Shown here: positions 1 through 8,789 of the stretch, piece after piece
Layout: each line of letters starts with the position of its first letter
Numbering within the stretch: the stretch's first letter is position 1
Source: Lachnospiraceae bacterium
GTDB taxonomy: Bacteria; Bacillota; Clostridia; Lachnospirales; Lachnospiraceae
Reading direction: 5' to 3'
NCBI GenBank assembly: GCA_015056915.1
Contig: SVFK01000005.1
Location: 88,969 to 152,968, forward strand
DNA: 64,000 nucleotides
Notes under the pieces: generated by a model
What the model was told of the DNA's origin: nothing
Database searches by the model: none
Seen by the model: the letters and a program-made list of their open reading frames with translations, nothing else
Position numbers and translations under genes: made by a program

Positions 1-9
1 GGAAGTACA

Positions 10-372
10 ATGGCATTTGTAGCGGTTACCGGGATCCTTGTTGTAATGATTGCTTTTTGCGTAACCGGCACAGTGATTAGTCAAAGTGATATGGGTATGC
101 AGGAGGTGGAAAATTATTACAGGGAACAAGAGAGAGTATTATTACAAAACACAAGAGAGCAGCTTCGGGAAATGGGTTATACGAACTGCGGTGTAACGCT
201 AACGAGAGTAGTGGATGCTGAAGGAAATCGAGAATACACCTTCACCATACATCATGGTAAAATCGACAAAATGAGTGACACAGAGCGCGATGAGCTTGCA
301 AAACTGCTTGCTTGTGGAGAAGGCATTGACGAGAATTGTACCTTTTACCATGAATTTCTTTTATATGATTAA
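10..372 (+). CDS. Hypothetical membrane-anchored protein, possibly 5'-truncated by the window edge
   Basis: I do not recognise this protein. The first ~25 residues form one hydrophobic segment (around FVAVTGILVVMIAFCVTGTV), followed by a charged helical stretch rich in Glu, Arg and Gln and a small C-terminal domain with two Cys residues. That suggests a single-pass membrane or sortable protein with an outside or cytosolic domain. The frame is open back to base 1, so the true start may lie upstream; a weak GGAAG precedes the ATG. The next gene is 88 bases downstream and on the same strand. No function is proposed. Confidence 0.55.
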   Translation: MAFVAVTGILVVMIAFCVTGTVISQSDMGMQEVENYYREQERVLLQNTREQLREMGYTNCGVTLTRVVDAEGNREYTFTIHHGKIDKMSDTERDELAKLLACGEGIDENCTFYHEFLLYD

Positions 373-460
373 CAAGAATTGCATGACATTTTTGAAATTT
401 AGGGGTATACTTTTATAGATAACAGAATCAATATTTTATGAAAAATATGGAGGGATTCAA

Positions 461-1033
461 ATGTCATTTATACCCCAACCGCATGAAATTTATAAACATT
501 TTAAAGGGAACCTATATCAGATAGTAGCCATAGCAGAGCATTCCGAAACCGGTGAAGACATGGTTGTATATCAGGCGCTTTACGAGGATTTCAAGATTTA
601 TGTAAGACCTCTTGAAATGTTTACAAGCAGGGTGGATAAGGACAAATATCCGGATGTACAACAGGAATATCGATTTGAACGCCAGAGTCTGTCCGGATCG
701 GCGGCAATTGTGCAGACCAACCAGCAGACAAAACCACAAGCCGTACAAAGCCGGGAAGATGAGCGGTCAATGGAGCAGACCACACAGGAGGAGCATACGC
801 AGGAGGAGCTTGCGCTAGATCCTATGGTGCTGGAATTTTTGGATGCTGATTCTTATGAGCAACGATTGAATATTCTGGCAGGGCTACAGCATCGTATAAC
901 GGATGACATGCTTACCACCATGGCGATTGCCTGCGATGTGGAGCTTGGAGACGATAGCACAGAGCAGCGTTTTGATTCTTTGAAAAATTGTCTGCTTACA
1001 TTGGAAAAGTACGAATGTAACCGCCTTCGATAA
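461..1033 (+). CDS. DUF1653 domain protein
   Basis: The N-terminal ~70 residues match the DUF1653 pattern: IYKHFKGNLYQIVAIAEHSE, then VVYQALYEDFKIYVRPLEMF, a small beta-rich fold that occurs alone or fused in many Firmicutes and has no established function. The remaining ~120 residues are a Gln/Glu-rich linker and a short helical C-terminus that I do not recognise. The start has a strong site (GGAGGG, 8 bases before the ATG). It is followed at 66 bases by a 5'-nucleotidase gene on the same strand, so the two may be co-transcribed. Length (190 aa) is longer than a bare DUF1653 protein because of the tail. Confidence 0.8.
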   Translation: MSFIPQPHEIYKHFKGNLYQIVAIAEHSETGEDMVVYQALYEDFKIYVRPLEMFTSRVDKDKYPDVQQEYRFERQSLSGSAAIVQTNQQTKPQAVQSREDERSMEQTTQEEHTQEELALDPMVLEFLDADSYEQRLNILAGLQHRITDDMLTTMAIACDVELGDDSTEQRFDSLKNCLLTLEKYECNRLR

Positions 1034-1098
1034 TTGGGAACAATCGGCTAAAAGTCAATTTGTGCACTGATAGAGGAATTCCCGGAAGGGAGTTGCAT

Positions 1099-2031
1099 AT
1101 GGCATATAAACTTGATAAGAAAATGGTAATCGGAGTATCCTCCAGAGCCTTGTTTGATTTAACTGTGGAAAATGAGATTTTTGAGAGGCAGGGGTTGGAG
1201 GCTTATTGCCAGTATCAGGTAGCGCATGAGCAAGACGTGTTAAAACCGGGTCCGGGGTTTCGACTGATTCAGTCATTATTGCGGTTAAATGCATATTGTG
1301 AGAATAGGGAACTGGTAGAAGTGATTGTAATGTCAAGAAACAGTCCGGATACTTCCCTTCGTGTCTTTAACAGCATTAAGCATTACGGCTTGCCGATTAC
1401 ACGAGCAGTATTGGTGAGTGGTGCGTCACTGGCGCCTTATCTGAATGCCTTTCAGACAGATTTATTCTTGTCAGCTTATGAGGATGATGTGCAGTGTGCT
1501 ATAGATAGCGGTATTGCCGCCGGAATTATTTGTACAGAACATAACGTGGTGCCCTTTCAAGGGAAGGAGCAGGTGAATATTCGTATAGCCTTTGATGGGG
1601 ATGCCGTAGTATTCTCGGATGAATCCGAAAAAATATTCAAATCTGAGGGTTTGCATGCTTTTGAAGAAAATGAAGAAGAGAATGCCGGGAATCCGTTGGC
1701 AGAGGGACCTTTTGCAGGGTTTCTTCGGAAGCTGTCAGACTTGCAAAAGGAGCTGGGCGTAGCAAATTGTCCCATCAGGACGGCTCTGGTAACCGCCAGA
1801 AGTGCACCGGCTCATGAGCGCGTGATTCGTACTCTTCGGGCGTGGAACGTGAGAGTGGACGAGGCCTTCTTTTTGGGAGGCTTAGAGAAAAGAGAAGTGC
1901 TGCGGGCATTTGGAGCACAAATCTTCTTCGATGACCAGTCTATTCACACAGTCAGTGCATCTCAGGCAGTGCCGGCTGCGAGAGTGCCCTATCGGAAAGA
2001 AAAAACATCGGAAAGAGAGAAAGCAATATAG
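1099..2031 (+). CDS. 5'-nucleotidase, cytosolic type (PF06189-like)
   Basis: The protein resembles the cytosolic 5'-nucleotidase family related to eukaryotic NT5C1, which dephosphorylates nucleoside monophosphates. Visible family features are the N-terminal VIGVSSRALFDL segment, the VIVMSRNSPDTSLRVFNSI block, GLPITRAVLVSG, and a late ALVTARSAPAHERVIRTL block followed by AFFLGGLEKREVL. The frame opens at 1060, but the ATG at 1099 is preceded by GGAAGGGA with 7 bases spacing and begins the conserved part, so that start is chosen (310 aa). The stop codon directly abuts the next ATG (2032), which implies translational coupling with the SfsA-MutY gene. Confidence 0.82.
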   Translation: MAYKLDKKMVIGVSSRALFDLTVENEIFERQGLEAYCQYQVAHEQDVLKPGPGFRLIQSLLRLNAYCENRELVEVIVMSRNSPDTSLRVFNSIKHYGLPITRAVLVSGASLAPYLNAFQTDLFLSAYEDDVQCAIDSGIAAGIICTEHNVVPFQGKEQVNIRIAFDGDAVVFSDESEKIFKSEGLHAFEENEEENAGNPLAEGPFAGFLRKLSDLQKELGVANCPIRTALVTARSAPAHERVIRTLRAWNVRVDEAFFLGGLEKREVLRAFGAQIFFDDQSIHTVSASQAVPAARVPYRKEKTSEREKAI

Positions 2032-3834
2032 ATGAAATATCAACATATTGTACAGGCATCGTTCATTGACCGTCCCAATCGATTTATTGCACATGTGGAT
2101 GTAAATGGGCAGAGGGAAACTGTACATGTGAAAAATACGGGTCGATGCAAGGAGTTATTGACTGAGGGAGTCACTGTTTATTTGGACAAAAGTGATAATC
2201 CCAAACGTTCTACGGCATATGACCTGGTAGCAGTGGAAAAGGGAAGACGGCTTGTAAATATGGATTCACAGGCCCCAAATAAGGTGGTGGGAGAGTGGCT
2301 TTTAAAGGGAGAACTCTTTGACGACCTTATTTTGGTACGACCGGAGACCCAATACGGTAATTCCCGCTTTGATTTTTATGTGGAAACCGCAAAGGAGAAG
2401 ATTTTCATGGAAGTCAAGGGCGTTACCCTTGAAGAAAATGGTGTGGTGCGTTTCCCTGATGCGCCGTCGGAACGGGCGTTGAAGCATGTGGAAGAATTGA
2501 TACAGGCGAAAAAGGATGGCTATCGTGCTTTTGTTTTGTTTGTAATTCAAATGGAAAATGTGGAGTATTTTACTCCAAATCAGGAAACACATGCTGCATT
2601 TGCGGAAGCGTTACGGCGGGCAGCCGCGGAGGGCGTGGAAATTCTGGCGTATGACTGCAGGGTGACGTCGGATAGCATGATGTTGAACAAGTCGGTTCCG
2701 GTAAGGCTTGCTGATAACATAAATGAGGAAAAAAGTGTTCAGGGAGATATTTCTTTGATTCCCAAACCGTTATTATCGTGGTATGATAATAACAGACGCA
2801 TTCTACCATGGCGGGAACAGCCCACACCCTACAGAGTATGGGTGTCAGAGATTATGCTGCAGCAGACTCGTGTAGAGGCTGTAAAGCCATACTTTGAACG
2901 TTTTATGAAAAAACTGCCTGACATCGAGGCTTTGGCGGAAGCGGAAGAGGAAGAACTGCTGAAACTCTGGGAAGGACTAGGGTATTACAATCGTGTTCGT
3001 AATCTTCAGAAGGCGGCAATACAAATTATGGAGGAGTATGGCGGCAGGATGCCGGATGAGTATGAAGAATTGTTACAGCTCAAAGGCATTGGCAGTTATA
3101 CGGCCGGTGCCATTTCATCCATTGCATATAGGAAAGCCAATCCGGCTGTGGACGGCAATGTATTGCGGGTAGTCTCACGCCTTCGAATGGATGAACGTCT
3201 GATATCCGACGCAAAGGTAAGACAGGCTGTGGAGCGGGACTTATGGCAGATAATTCCTAAGGAACGACCGGGAGATTTTAATCAGGCGATGATGGAAATC
3301 GGTGCTTGTGTATGTATTCCCAACGGAGCGCCTCACTGTGACGAATGTCCTCTTGCACACATTTGCAAGGCGCATGCAGAGGGTGTGGAAACAGAATATC
3401 CCCAAAAAGCATCGACAAAGGCAAGAAGCATTGAAGAGAAAACCATTTTGGTGATTCGTGATGCGGACAAGACGGTAGTGAGAAAACGACCGGGGAAAGG
3501 CCTGTTGGCGGGAATGTACGAATTCCCTTCCATGAAGGGCTTTTGTACTGCAGAAGAGGTGGCACAGTATTTGGCAGATAATGGGCTGAAGGCAATTCGT
3601 ATTCAGCCGCTTGCGGATGCGAAGCATGTTTTTACACACAAGGAATGGCATATGAAGGGGTTCGTGGTGCGAGTTGATGAGCTGGCACCGAAGGAGGTCG
3701 GAGAAGCTTCGTCAGACTGGATATATATTGAACCGCAAGAAACCAGAGACAGATATCCGATTCCGTCAGCCTTTGCGGCGTACACGAAGGGCTTAGATAT
3801 TAAATTGGGAAATGAAAGATATCGGGAGGAATAA
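2032..3834 (+). CDS. SfsA-MutY fusion: SfsA nuclease domain joined to A/G-specific adenine glycosylase
   Basis: This 600-residue protein joins two normally separate families. Residues 1-~228 are SfsA-like: KNTGRCKELL, RPETQYGNSRFDFY, FMEVKGVTL and FPDAPSERALKH fit its PD-(D/E)XK-type nuclease core. Residues ~240-600 are MutY, which removes adenine mispaired with 8-oxoguanine: catalytic Glu in VSEIMLQQTR (E273), helix-hairpin-helix LKGIGSYTAGA (350-360), catalytic Asp in VDGNVLRVVSR (D374), an iron-sulfur set C428-X7-C436-X2-C439-X5-C445, and a C-terminal NUDIX-like 8-oxoG recognition domain with RPGKGLLAGMYEFP. There is no stop or frame break in the linker (~229-240), so it is one polypeptide. 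The first Cys gap is X7, against X6 in E. coli MutY. Abuts the upstream stop. Confidence 0.92.
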   Translation: MKYQHIVQASFIDRPNRFIAHVDVNGQRETVHVKNTGRCKELLTEGVTVYLDKSDNPKRSTAYDLVAVEKGRRLVNMDSQAPNKVVGEWLLKGELFDDLILVRPETQYGNSRFDFYVETAKEKIFMEVKGVTLEENGVVRFPDAPSERALKHVEELIQAKKDGYRAFVLFVIQMENVEYFTPNQETHAAFAEALRRAAAEGVEILAYDCRVTSDSMMLNKSVPVRLADNINEEKSVQGDISLIPKPLLSWYDNNRRILPWREQPTPYRVWVSEIMLQQTRVEAVKPYFERFMKKLPDIEALAEAEEEELLKLWEGLGYYNRVRNLQKAAIQIMEEYGGRMPDEYEELLQLKGIGSYTAGAISSIAYRKANPAVDGNVLRVVSRLRMDERLISDAKVRQAVERDLWQIIPKERPGDFNQAMMEIGACVCIPNGAPHCDECPLAHICKAHAEGVETEYPQKASTKARSIEEKTILVIRDADKTVVRKRPGKGLLAGMYEFPSMKGFCTAEEVAQYLADNGLKAIRIQPLADAKHVFTHKEWHMKGFVVRVDELAPKEVGEASSDWIYIEPQETRDRYPIPSAFAAYTKGLDIKLGNERYREE

Positions 3835-3836
3835 GA

Positions 3837-4865
3837 ATGAAATTATTATCGATTGCAATACCCTGTTACAATTCAGAAGCATACATGCGTAAATGTATTG
3901 AGTCTCTTCTGGTGGGAGGAGAGGATGTAGAGATTATCATTGTAAATGATGGCTCCACCAAGGATAGGACTGCGGAAATTGCGGATGAATATGCAGCAAA
4001 ATATCCTACCATTGTCAAAGCAATTCACAAGGAAAACGGCGGTCATGGTTCTGCGGTAAATGCAGGTATAGCCAATGCTACCGGTCTGTATTTTAAGGTG
4101 GTGGACAGTGATGACTGGGTAAAGGAAGAGGCGTATATGCAGATTCTTGACAAGTTAAGAGAGCTTGCCGGCGGTGATACCATGCTGGATATGCTTGTCA
4201 GCAATTATGTCTATGAAAAAGAAGGGGAAAAGCGTAAAAAGGTTATGCATCAGAGGCATATTCTTCCCAAGGATAAAATGTTTACATGGGCAGATTGCCG
4301 TCATTTTTTGAAAGGACATTACATATTAATGCACTCTGTAATTTTCCGCACCAAGCTGTTGCGGGAATGTGGCTTACAGCTGCCGGAGCATACCTTCTAC
4401 GTGGATAATCTGTATGTATTTGAACCATTGCCTTTTGTGAAGAATATGTATTATCTGGATGTGAATTTCTATCGTTACTATATCGGACGCACGGACCAGT
4501 CTGTCAATGAGACTGTTATGATTTCCCGTATCGACCAGCAGCTGAAGGTAAATAAGTTGATGCTGGACTATCTGGTGGAGCACAAAGCAGAAATTGCAAA
4601 GAATAAGCGCCTATACCAGTATATGCGCAATTATCTCGAGATTATTATGACAGTATCCTCTGTGTTACTGATTCGTTCCGGTACAGAGGAGAGCCTTACC
4701 AAGAAAAAGGAATTGTGGGATTATTTAAAATCAAAGGATAGACGCTTATATCACTGGATGCGTAACGGTATTATGGGAGGCGCCATGAATCTGCCCGGTA
4801 AGGGCGGCCGCAAGCTTTCTGTGGAGGGCTACAAACTCTGTCAGAAGATATTTGGATTTAATTAG
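3837..4865 (+). CDS. Family 2 glycosyltransferase
   Basis: The GT-A fold is clear at the N-terminus: LLSIAIPCYNSEAYMRKCIE, EIIIVNDGSTKDRTAEIA, ENGGHGSAVNAGI and the metal/nucleotide-sugar DXD motif in KVVDSDDWV. The rest (residues ~110-342) is a helical acceptor-side domain without transmembrane segments, ending in a basic region. It should transfer a sugar from a nucleotide donor at the cytoplasmic face; donor and acceptor cannot be read from the sequence. The start has GGGAGGA 5 bases upstream and sits 2 bases after the SfsA-MutY stop, so it is part of the same transcript. It converges with the minus-strand PAP2 gene 11 bases away, with no obvious terminator between them. Confidence 0.9.
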   Translation: MKLLSIAIPCYNSEAYMRKCIESLLVGGEDVEIIIVNDGSTKDRTAEIADEYAAKYPTIVKAIHKENGGHGSAVNAGIANATGLYFKVVDSDDWVKEEAYMQILDKLRELAGGDTMLDMLVSNYVYEKEGEKRKKVMHQRHILPKDKMFTWADCRHFLKGHYILMHSVIFRTKLLRECGLQLPEHTFYVDNLYVFEPLPFVKNMYYLDVNFYRYYIGRTDQSVNETVMISRIDQQLKVNKLMLDYLVEHKAEIAKNKRLYQYMRNYLEIIMTVSSVLLIRSGTEESLTKKKELWDYLKSKDRRLYHWMRNGIMGGAMNLPGKGGRKLSVEGYKLCQKIFGFN

Positions 4866-4876
4866 AAAAATGTATC

Positions 4877-5560
4877 TTAACCTAATTGAGGTTTCGTCTT
4901 TTTCTTTTTGCGGATGGCTCTTATGGCAATGACTACATCAAAGCGGTATACAACCAAATACATAATGGCAGCCATCACAAATGCGGTGAGCACATCAAAT
5001 ACAGAGTGCTGTTTTATGAGTATCGTTGACAAAATGATGGACACAGCCAATATCAAAGAGCCAAAGTGAAGCCATTTTTTATTTGCAAGCTTCTTGCTGT
5101 GTGTAATTGCCAGGTGGGCACCGATGGAATTATACACATGAATGCTGGGCCAGAGATTGGTGGCGGTATCTGTCTGGTACAAGCCACTAATCATTTGTGT
5201 AAAAATATTATCCCTTGGCATCACTGTGGGTCTTAAGTGGTGCCCGTTGGGCCACAACGTAGATACAATTAAAAACACAGTCATACCCGTAAAAAGGAAA
5301 ATGCAGGTTTTGTAGTAAGCATCCTTTTCTTGAAAGAAAAAGTACGCTATCTCTGCAGCTACATATGCAAACCAAAGGAAATAGGGAATGACAAATATCT
5401 CGCAAAAAGGGATATAGTTGTCAATATCCATATGTATGACCTTGTAATGCTTGGTCACAGTATCCTCTAAGTAAAAGAACCATGTTAAATAAATGGCAAA
5501 ATATATCAACAGTGGAATTCCATGTCTGTATTTGTGAAATGCATATTTTAATTTTTCCAT
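4877..5560 (-). CDS. PAP2-family membrane phosphatase-like protein
   Basis: A membrane protein of 227 residues with about six hydrophobic segments. The PAP2 (type 2 phosphatidic acid phosphatase) core is visible: NGHHLRPTV as a remnant of motif 1, LWPSIHVYNSI for the PSxH motif 2, and STILIKQHSVFDV for motif 3 with catalytic His and Asp. The family dephosphorylates lipid phosphates or transfers head groups at the membrane. Motif 1 lacks the usual Lys six residues before the Arg, so specificity is uncertain. The frame opens at 5593, but ATG 5560 follows a GGAGGAG site and begins MEKLKYAFHKY, so that start is used. A lipid-kinase gene lies upstream on the same strand. Confidence 0.82.
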   Translation of the reverse strand: MEKLKYAFHKYRHGIPLLIYFAIYLTWFFYLEDTVTKHYKVIHMDIDNYIPFCEIFVIPYFLWFAYVAAEIAYFFFQEKDAYYKTCIFLFTGMTVFLIVSTLWPNGHHLRPTVMPRDNIFTQMISGLYQTDTATNLWPSIHVYNSIGAHLAITHSKKLANKKWLHFGSLILAVSIILSTILIKQHSVFDVLTAFVMAAIMYLVVYRFDVVIAIRAIRKKKKTKPQLG

Positions 5561-5603
5561 ACTCTCCTCCGTTGCGGTGAAAATGTCACCCAAAACAAGA
5601 TTT

Positions 5604-5631
5604 AGTATAATCTAAAAAAATAAAAATGCAA
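5604..5631 (-). promoter_or_regulatory. Probable promoter of the PAP2-like gene
   Basis: Read on the minus strand: -35 TTGCAT (5631-5626), 16-base spacer, -10 TATACT (5609-5604), about 44 bases before the start codon. Based only on similarity to the vegetative sigma consensus. Confidence 0.5.
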
Positions 5632-5696
5632 TGTTTTTTTGAAAATACTTAAACAATCTTAAGAAAAACTTTAACTCCGATGCCGTGCATTACGGA

Positions 5697-6626
5697 TTAT
5701 GGACATATAATCTGCAATGCCTGCTTGTCACAGGTGACTGTGAGGGAAGTAGCCCTGCGGGTAACCTCGCCGTCGGTATGCACCCACAGGGGGGTGTTGG
5801 TTTCTATTTTGACTGTTTTGGCTTTATAAGGTGTGATACCCTTAAAGCGATAGTGCTTTCCCTTCAGTGCGGTGGGAATGGCCAGTAACACCAGAGGTTT
5901 TGGCAGGTCCCCGGCAACACATAAATCAATAATGCCGTCAGCATAGTCGGCTTCGGGACAAAACATAAAGCCGCCTCCCTCATAGCGGTGAAGCATACTG
6001 GCTACGAAGAAAAGCTTATCAATCTTAATAGGTTGGTCATCGTCCGGTGTCAGTACACAGGATACCTTTTTGGCAGAAATTAACTGCTTTAAGGCGATGC
6101 ATACATAGGTAAGCTTACCGAGACCAAGCTTATTTAAGACAACCTTCATTTTAGAATGCATTGCTTCCTCACAGATGGCTGCATCAAAGCCGATACCGCA
6201 GCTTACCGCAAAACGCCTCTTTTCGCCATTATCATAGGTTACAGTACCCAAATCCATATTTACAACCTTACCGCTGTGCAGAATCATGTCCAGCGCGACA
6301 GCAGGGTCCTTAGGAAGCTTCAAGTCCCTTGCAAAATCATTGCTTGAACCGGTGGGGATATAGCCGATAACAACTTTGGCGGGCTCTGAAATGCCTTGCA
6401 AGGCTTCGTTTACAGTACCGTCACCGCCCAGAATGATAATATTGACGGGGAAGGTGGTTGCTGAAGCAATAATTTCACCGGTTATTTTCGCTACATCACC
6501 GGCTTCCTTTGAAAAATAAGAGCGGTAGGAGACTTGTTCCTGAAGGAGTATGGGTTCTACCTGCTCCTTCCATATTGCTAAGCCCTTCCCGGAACGGGAG
6601 GCAGGGTTGATAATAATGTGATACAT
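5697..6626 (-). CDS. Diacylglycerol/lipid kinase, YegS/BmrU family
   Basis: The diacylglycerol kinase catalytic domain is evident: HIIINPASRSGKGLAIW near the N-terminus, ILGGDGTVNEALQGI (the GGDGT nucleotide-binding motif) and GYIPTGSSNDFARDL. The C-terminal half has the beta-sandwich seen in YegS/DgkB, ending with LWVHTDGEV. The likely reaction is ATP-dependent phosphorylation of diacylglycerol or a similar lipid at the membrane, feeding phospholipid recycling. Of the ATGs near the 5' end, the one at 6626 (MYHIIINP) is preceded by GATGAGGA at 5 bases and is chosen over 6659. The adjacent PAP2 gene would act in the opposite direction on lipid phosphates, but has its own apparent promoter. Confidence 0.9.
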   Translation of the reverse strand: MYHIIINPASRSGKGLAIWKEQVEPILLQEQVSYRSYFSKEAGDVAKITGEIIASATTFPVNIIILGGDGTVNEALQGISEPAKVVIGYIPTGSSNDFARDLKLPKDPAVALDMILHSGKVVNMDLGTVTYDNGEKRRFAVSCGIGFDAAICEEAMHSKMKVVLNKLGLGKLTYVCIALKQLISAKKVSCVLTPDDDQPIKIDKLFFVASMLHRYEGGGFMFCPEADYADGIIDLCVAGDLPKPLVLLAIPTALKGKHYRFKGITPYKAKTVKIETNTPLWVHTDGEVTRRATSLTVTCDKQALQIICP

Positions 6627-6713
6627 ACAAATCCTCATCTTTCCAGTAGATTCAATCAAACAACTCTATTTTATCAGTAAATACATTTTTCGTAAATAAA
6701 ATATCAAATTTTG

Positions 6714-6742
6714 TTTGCAATCCCACCATTCTATGCTATAAT
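6714..6742 (+). promoter_or_regulatory. Probable glyA promoter
   Basis: -35 TTTGCA (6714-6719), 17-base spacer, perfect -10 TATAAT (6737-6742), leaving a leader of about 65 bases before glyA. Confidence 0.65.
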
Positions 6743-6815
6743 CAAAACCAAAGGCTTTATCGCACTATAACGGCAAAGTGTATAGATACGAGAACGAACA
6801 TATAGGAGGATGATT

Positions 6816-8054
6816 ATGTATTCTTTAGATGAAGTAAGAAATGTTGATCCTGAGGTTGCACAGGCGATTGTGGATGAGCAGGAGAGACAGAACAGTCACA
6901 TTGAGTTGATTGCTTCTGAGAACTGGGTAAGCAAGGCTGTTATGGCAGCTATGGGAAGCCCCCTTACCAACAAATACGCAGAAGGATATCCGGCTAAGAG
7001 ATATTACGGCGGATGTGATTGCGTTGACGTAGTAGAAAATCTGGCTATTGAGAGAGCTAAGGAGCTGTTTGGTTGTGATTATGCCAATGTACAGCCCCAT
7101 TCCGGCGCACAGGCTAATATGGCAGTACAGTTTGCCGTATGTCAGCCCGGCGATACCATTATGGGTATGAACCTTGATCATGGCGGACACCTGACACACG
7201 GAAGCCCGGTAAATATGTCCGGTAAGTATTTTAATATTGTTCCTTACGGTGTGGATGACAATGGTTTCCTTGATTATGATAAGATGAGGGAGCTGGCACT
7301 GGAGTGCAAGCCTAAGCTGATTATCGCAGGTGCTTCTGCATATGCACGTACCATTGATTTCAAGAAATTCCGTGAGGTGGCAGATGAAGTGGGCGCTGTA
7401 CTTATGGTAGACATGGCTCATATTGCTGGTCTGGTGGCAGCAGGTGTTCATCCCAGCCCCATTCCTTATGCAGACGTTGTTACCACAACTACCCACAAGA
7501 CTCTCCGTGGTCCTCGTGGTGGTCTGATTCTTTGCAATAAGGAAGCAAATGACAAGTTTAATTTCAATAAGGCTATTTTCCCCGGTATTCAAGGTGGTCC
7601 TCTGATGCACGTAATCGCTGCAAAGGCTGTGTGCTTCAAGGAAGCCTTAAGTGATGAATTCAAGGCATATCAGAAGGGTATCGTAGACAATGCACAGGCA
7701 CTTTGCAAGGGTCTGATGAGCAGGGGCATCAAGATTGTTTCCGGTGGTACAGATAATCATCTGATGCTGGTAGACCTGACCAACTTCGGCCTTACAGGTA
7801 AAGCAGTGGAGAAGTTGTTGGATGCTGCACATATTACCTGTAATAAGAACACCATCCCCAATGATCCCCAGTCACCTTTCGTAACAAGCGGTATCCGTCT
7901 GGGTACTCCCGCAGTTACCTCCAGAGGTATGAATACTGAGGACATGGACAAGATTGCTGAGGCAATTGCCATGGTTATCAAGGGCGGCGAGGAGAAGGTT
8001 GCAGAAGCAAGAGCAATCGTTCAGGCTCTGACAGATAAGTATCCTCTGGTATAA
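6816..8054 (+). CDS. glyA: Serine hydroxymethyltransferase
   Basis: GlyA interconverts serine plus tetrahydrofolate with glycine plus 5,10-methylene-tetrahydrofolate in the cytoplasm, using pyridoxal phosphate. The sequence is near full length (412 aa) and shows the family landmarks: [42 protein letters not shown], the Asp/His pair in [13 protein letters not shown], and the PLP lysine in [14 protein letters not shown] (K228). The frame opens at 6810, but the GGAGGA at 6805-6810 fits the ATG at 6816, which gives MYSLDEV. It is a single gene with its own promoter and a strong terminator. Its one-carbon product supports thyA further along in the window. Confidence 0.97.
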   Translation: MYSLDEVRNVDPEVAQAIVDEQERQNSHIELIASENWVSKAVMAAMGSPLTNKYAEGYPAKRYYGGCDCVDVVENLAIERAKELFGCDYANVQPHSGAQANMAVQFAVCQPGDTIMGMNLDHGGHLTHGSPVNMSGKYFNIVPYGVDDNGFLDYDKMRELALECKPKLIIAGASAYARTIDFKKFREVADEVGAVLMVDMAHIAGLVAAGVHPSPIPYADVVTTTTHKTLRGPRGGLILCNKEANDKFNFNKAIFPGIQGGPLMHVIAAKAVCFKEALSDEFKAYQKGIVDNAQALCKGLMSRGIKIVSGGTDNHLMLVDLTNFGLTGKAVEKLLDAAHITCNKNTIPNDPQSPFVTSGIRLGTPAVTSRGMNTEDMDKIAEAIAMVIKGGEEKVAEARAIVQALTDKYPLV

Positions 8055-8084
8055 GAAGAAAAGATTTATAATTAATATGTCATG

Positions 8085-8118
8085 AAAGGGTGTTGCTATT
8101 AGGCAACACCCTTTTTTT
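8085..8118 (+). terminator. Rho-independent terminator of glyA
   Basis: Stem GGGTGTTGC (8088-8096) with GCAACACCC (8103-8111), 6-base loop, then seven T. The same GGTGTTGC stem core recurs in the htpG terminator at 36856. Confidence 0.92.
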
Positions 8119-8146
8119 ATTCTTTTCAAAAAAGTGAAAAAAAGGG

Positions 8147-8175
8147 TTGTGCTTCGTAAGATGTTGTGCTAGAAT
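8147..8175 (+). promoter_or_regulatory. Probable promoter of the ACT-hom cluster
   Basis: -35 TTGTGC (8147-8152), 17-base spacer, -10 TAGAAT (8170-8175). It lies just after the glyA terminator and about 100 bases before the ACT-domain gene. Confidence 0.55.
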
Positions 8176-8278
8176 ATCTTTCAGCGGCAGACATGTGTGC
8201 GTGCAGGGAATACATTTTGTTAAATGTATATACAATTTGTGCAATATGTCTAATTCGAAAGAAAGGGATGAGGATATT

Positions 8279-8722
8279 ATGGGAGAAACAGCCAAATATT
8301 TTGTGGTAAAGCAAAAAGCTGTACCGGAAGTGCTTCTGAAGGTTGTTGAGGCGAAGCGACTCCTTGAGTCGGAGAAGGTCTTAACCATTCAGGAAGCGGT
8401 AGATGCAGTGGGCATCAGCCGAAGCTCTTTCTACAAATATAAGGATGATATTTTTCAATTTCATGACAATTCCCAGGGTACTACCTTCACCCTGACTTTT
8501 CAGATGGATGATGAGCCGGGGCTGTTGTCCGATGTATTGAAAATAATCGCAGAGTATCATGCGAATATCCTGACGATACATCAGAGTATTCCGATTAACG
8601 GAAGAGCATCCTTAAGTCTGAGTATTCAGGTGTTGCAGACCACAGGAGATATTTCCAAGATGATAGAGCAGCTTGAGGATCAGAAGGGTGTTCATCACGC
8701 CAAGATTATAGCAAAAGAATAA
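8279..8722 (+). CDS. ACT-domain regulator, PheB/UPF0735 type
   Basis: A 147-residue protein: an N-terminal helix-turn-helix-like region (LTIQEAVDAVGISRSSFYKYKDDIF) followed by a C-terminal ACT domain (TFTLTFQMDDEPGLLSDVLKII...ILTIHQSIPINGRASLSLSI). ACT domains bind amino acids; UPF0735/PheB proteins are small putative regulators commonly encoded with threonine or chorismate pathway genes. The frame opens at 8147, but the ATG at 8279 is preceded by GGGATGAGGA and starts the conserved MGETAKYFVV, so that start is taken. It is 67 bases upstream of hom, and a role as an amino-acid-sensing partner of that pathway is inferred from context only. Confidence 0.85.
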   Translation: MGETAKYFVVKQKAVPEVLLKVVEAKRLLESEKVLTIQEAVDAVGISRSSFYKYKDDIFQFHDNSQGTTFTLTFQMDDEPGLLSDVLKIIAEYHANILTIHQSIPINGRASLSLSIQVLQTTGDISKMIEQLEDQKGVHHAKIIAKE

Positions 8723-8789
8723 AAAGCAATGTACCTGTGAGAACAAATAAATATCAATAGAATGCAGGTCGCGGAAAGGTGAGATTAAT

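Noticed and set aside
6825..7610. 261-codon minus-strand frame
   Set aside because: Antisense shadow of glyA.
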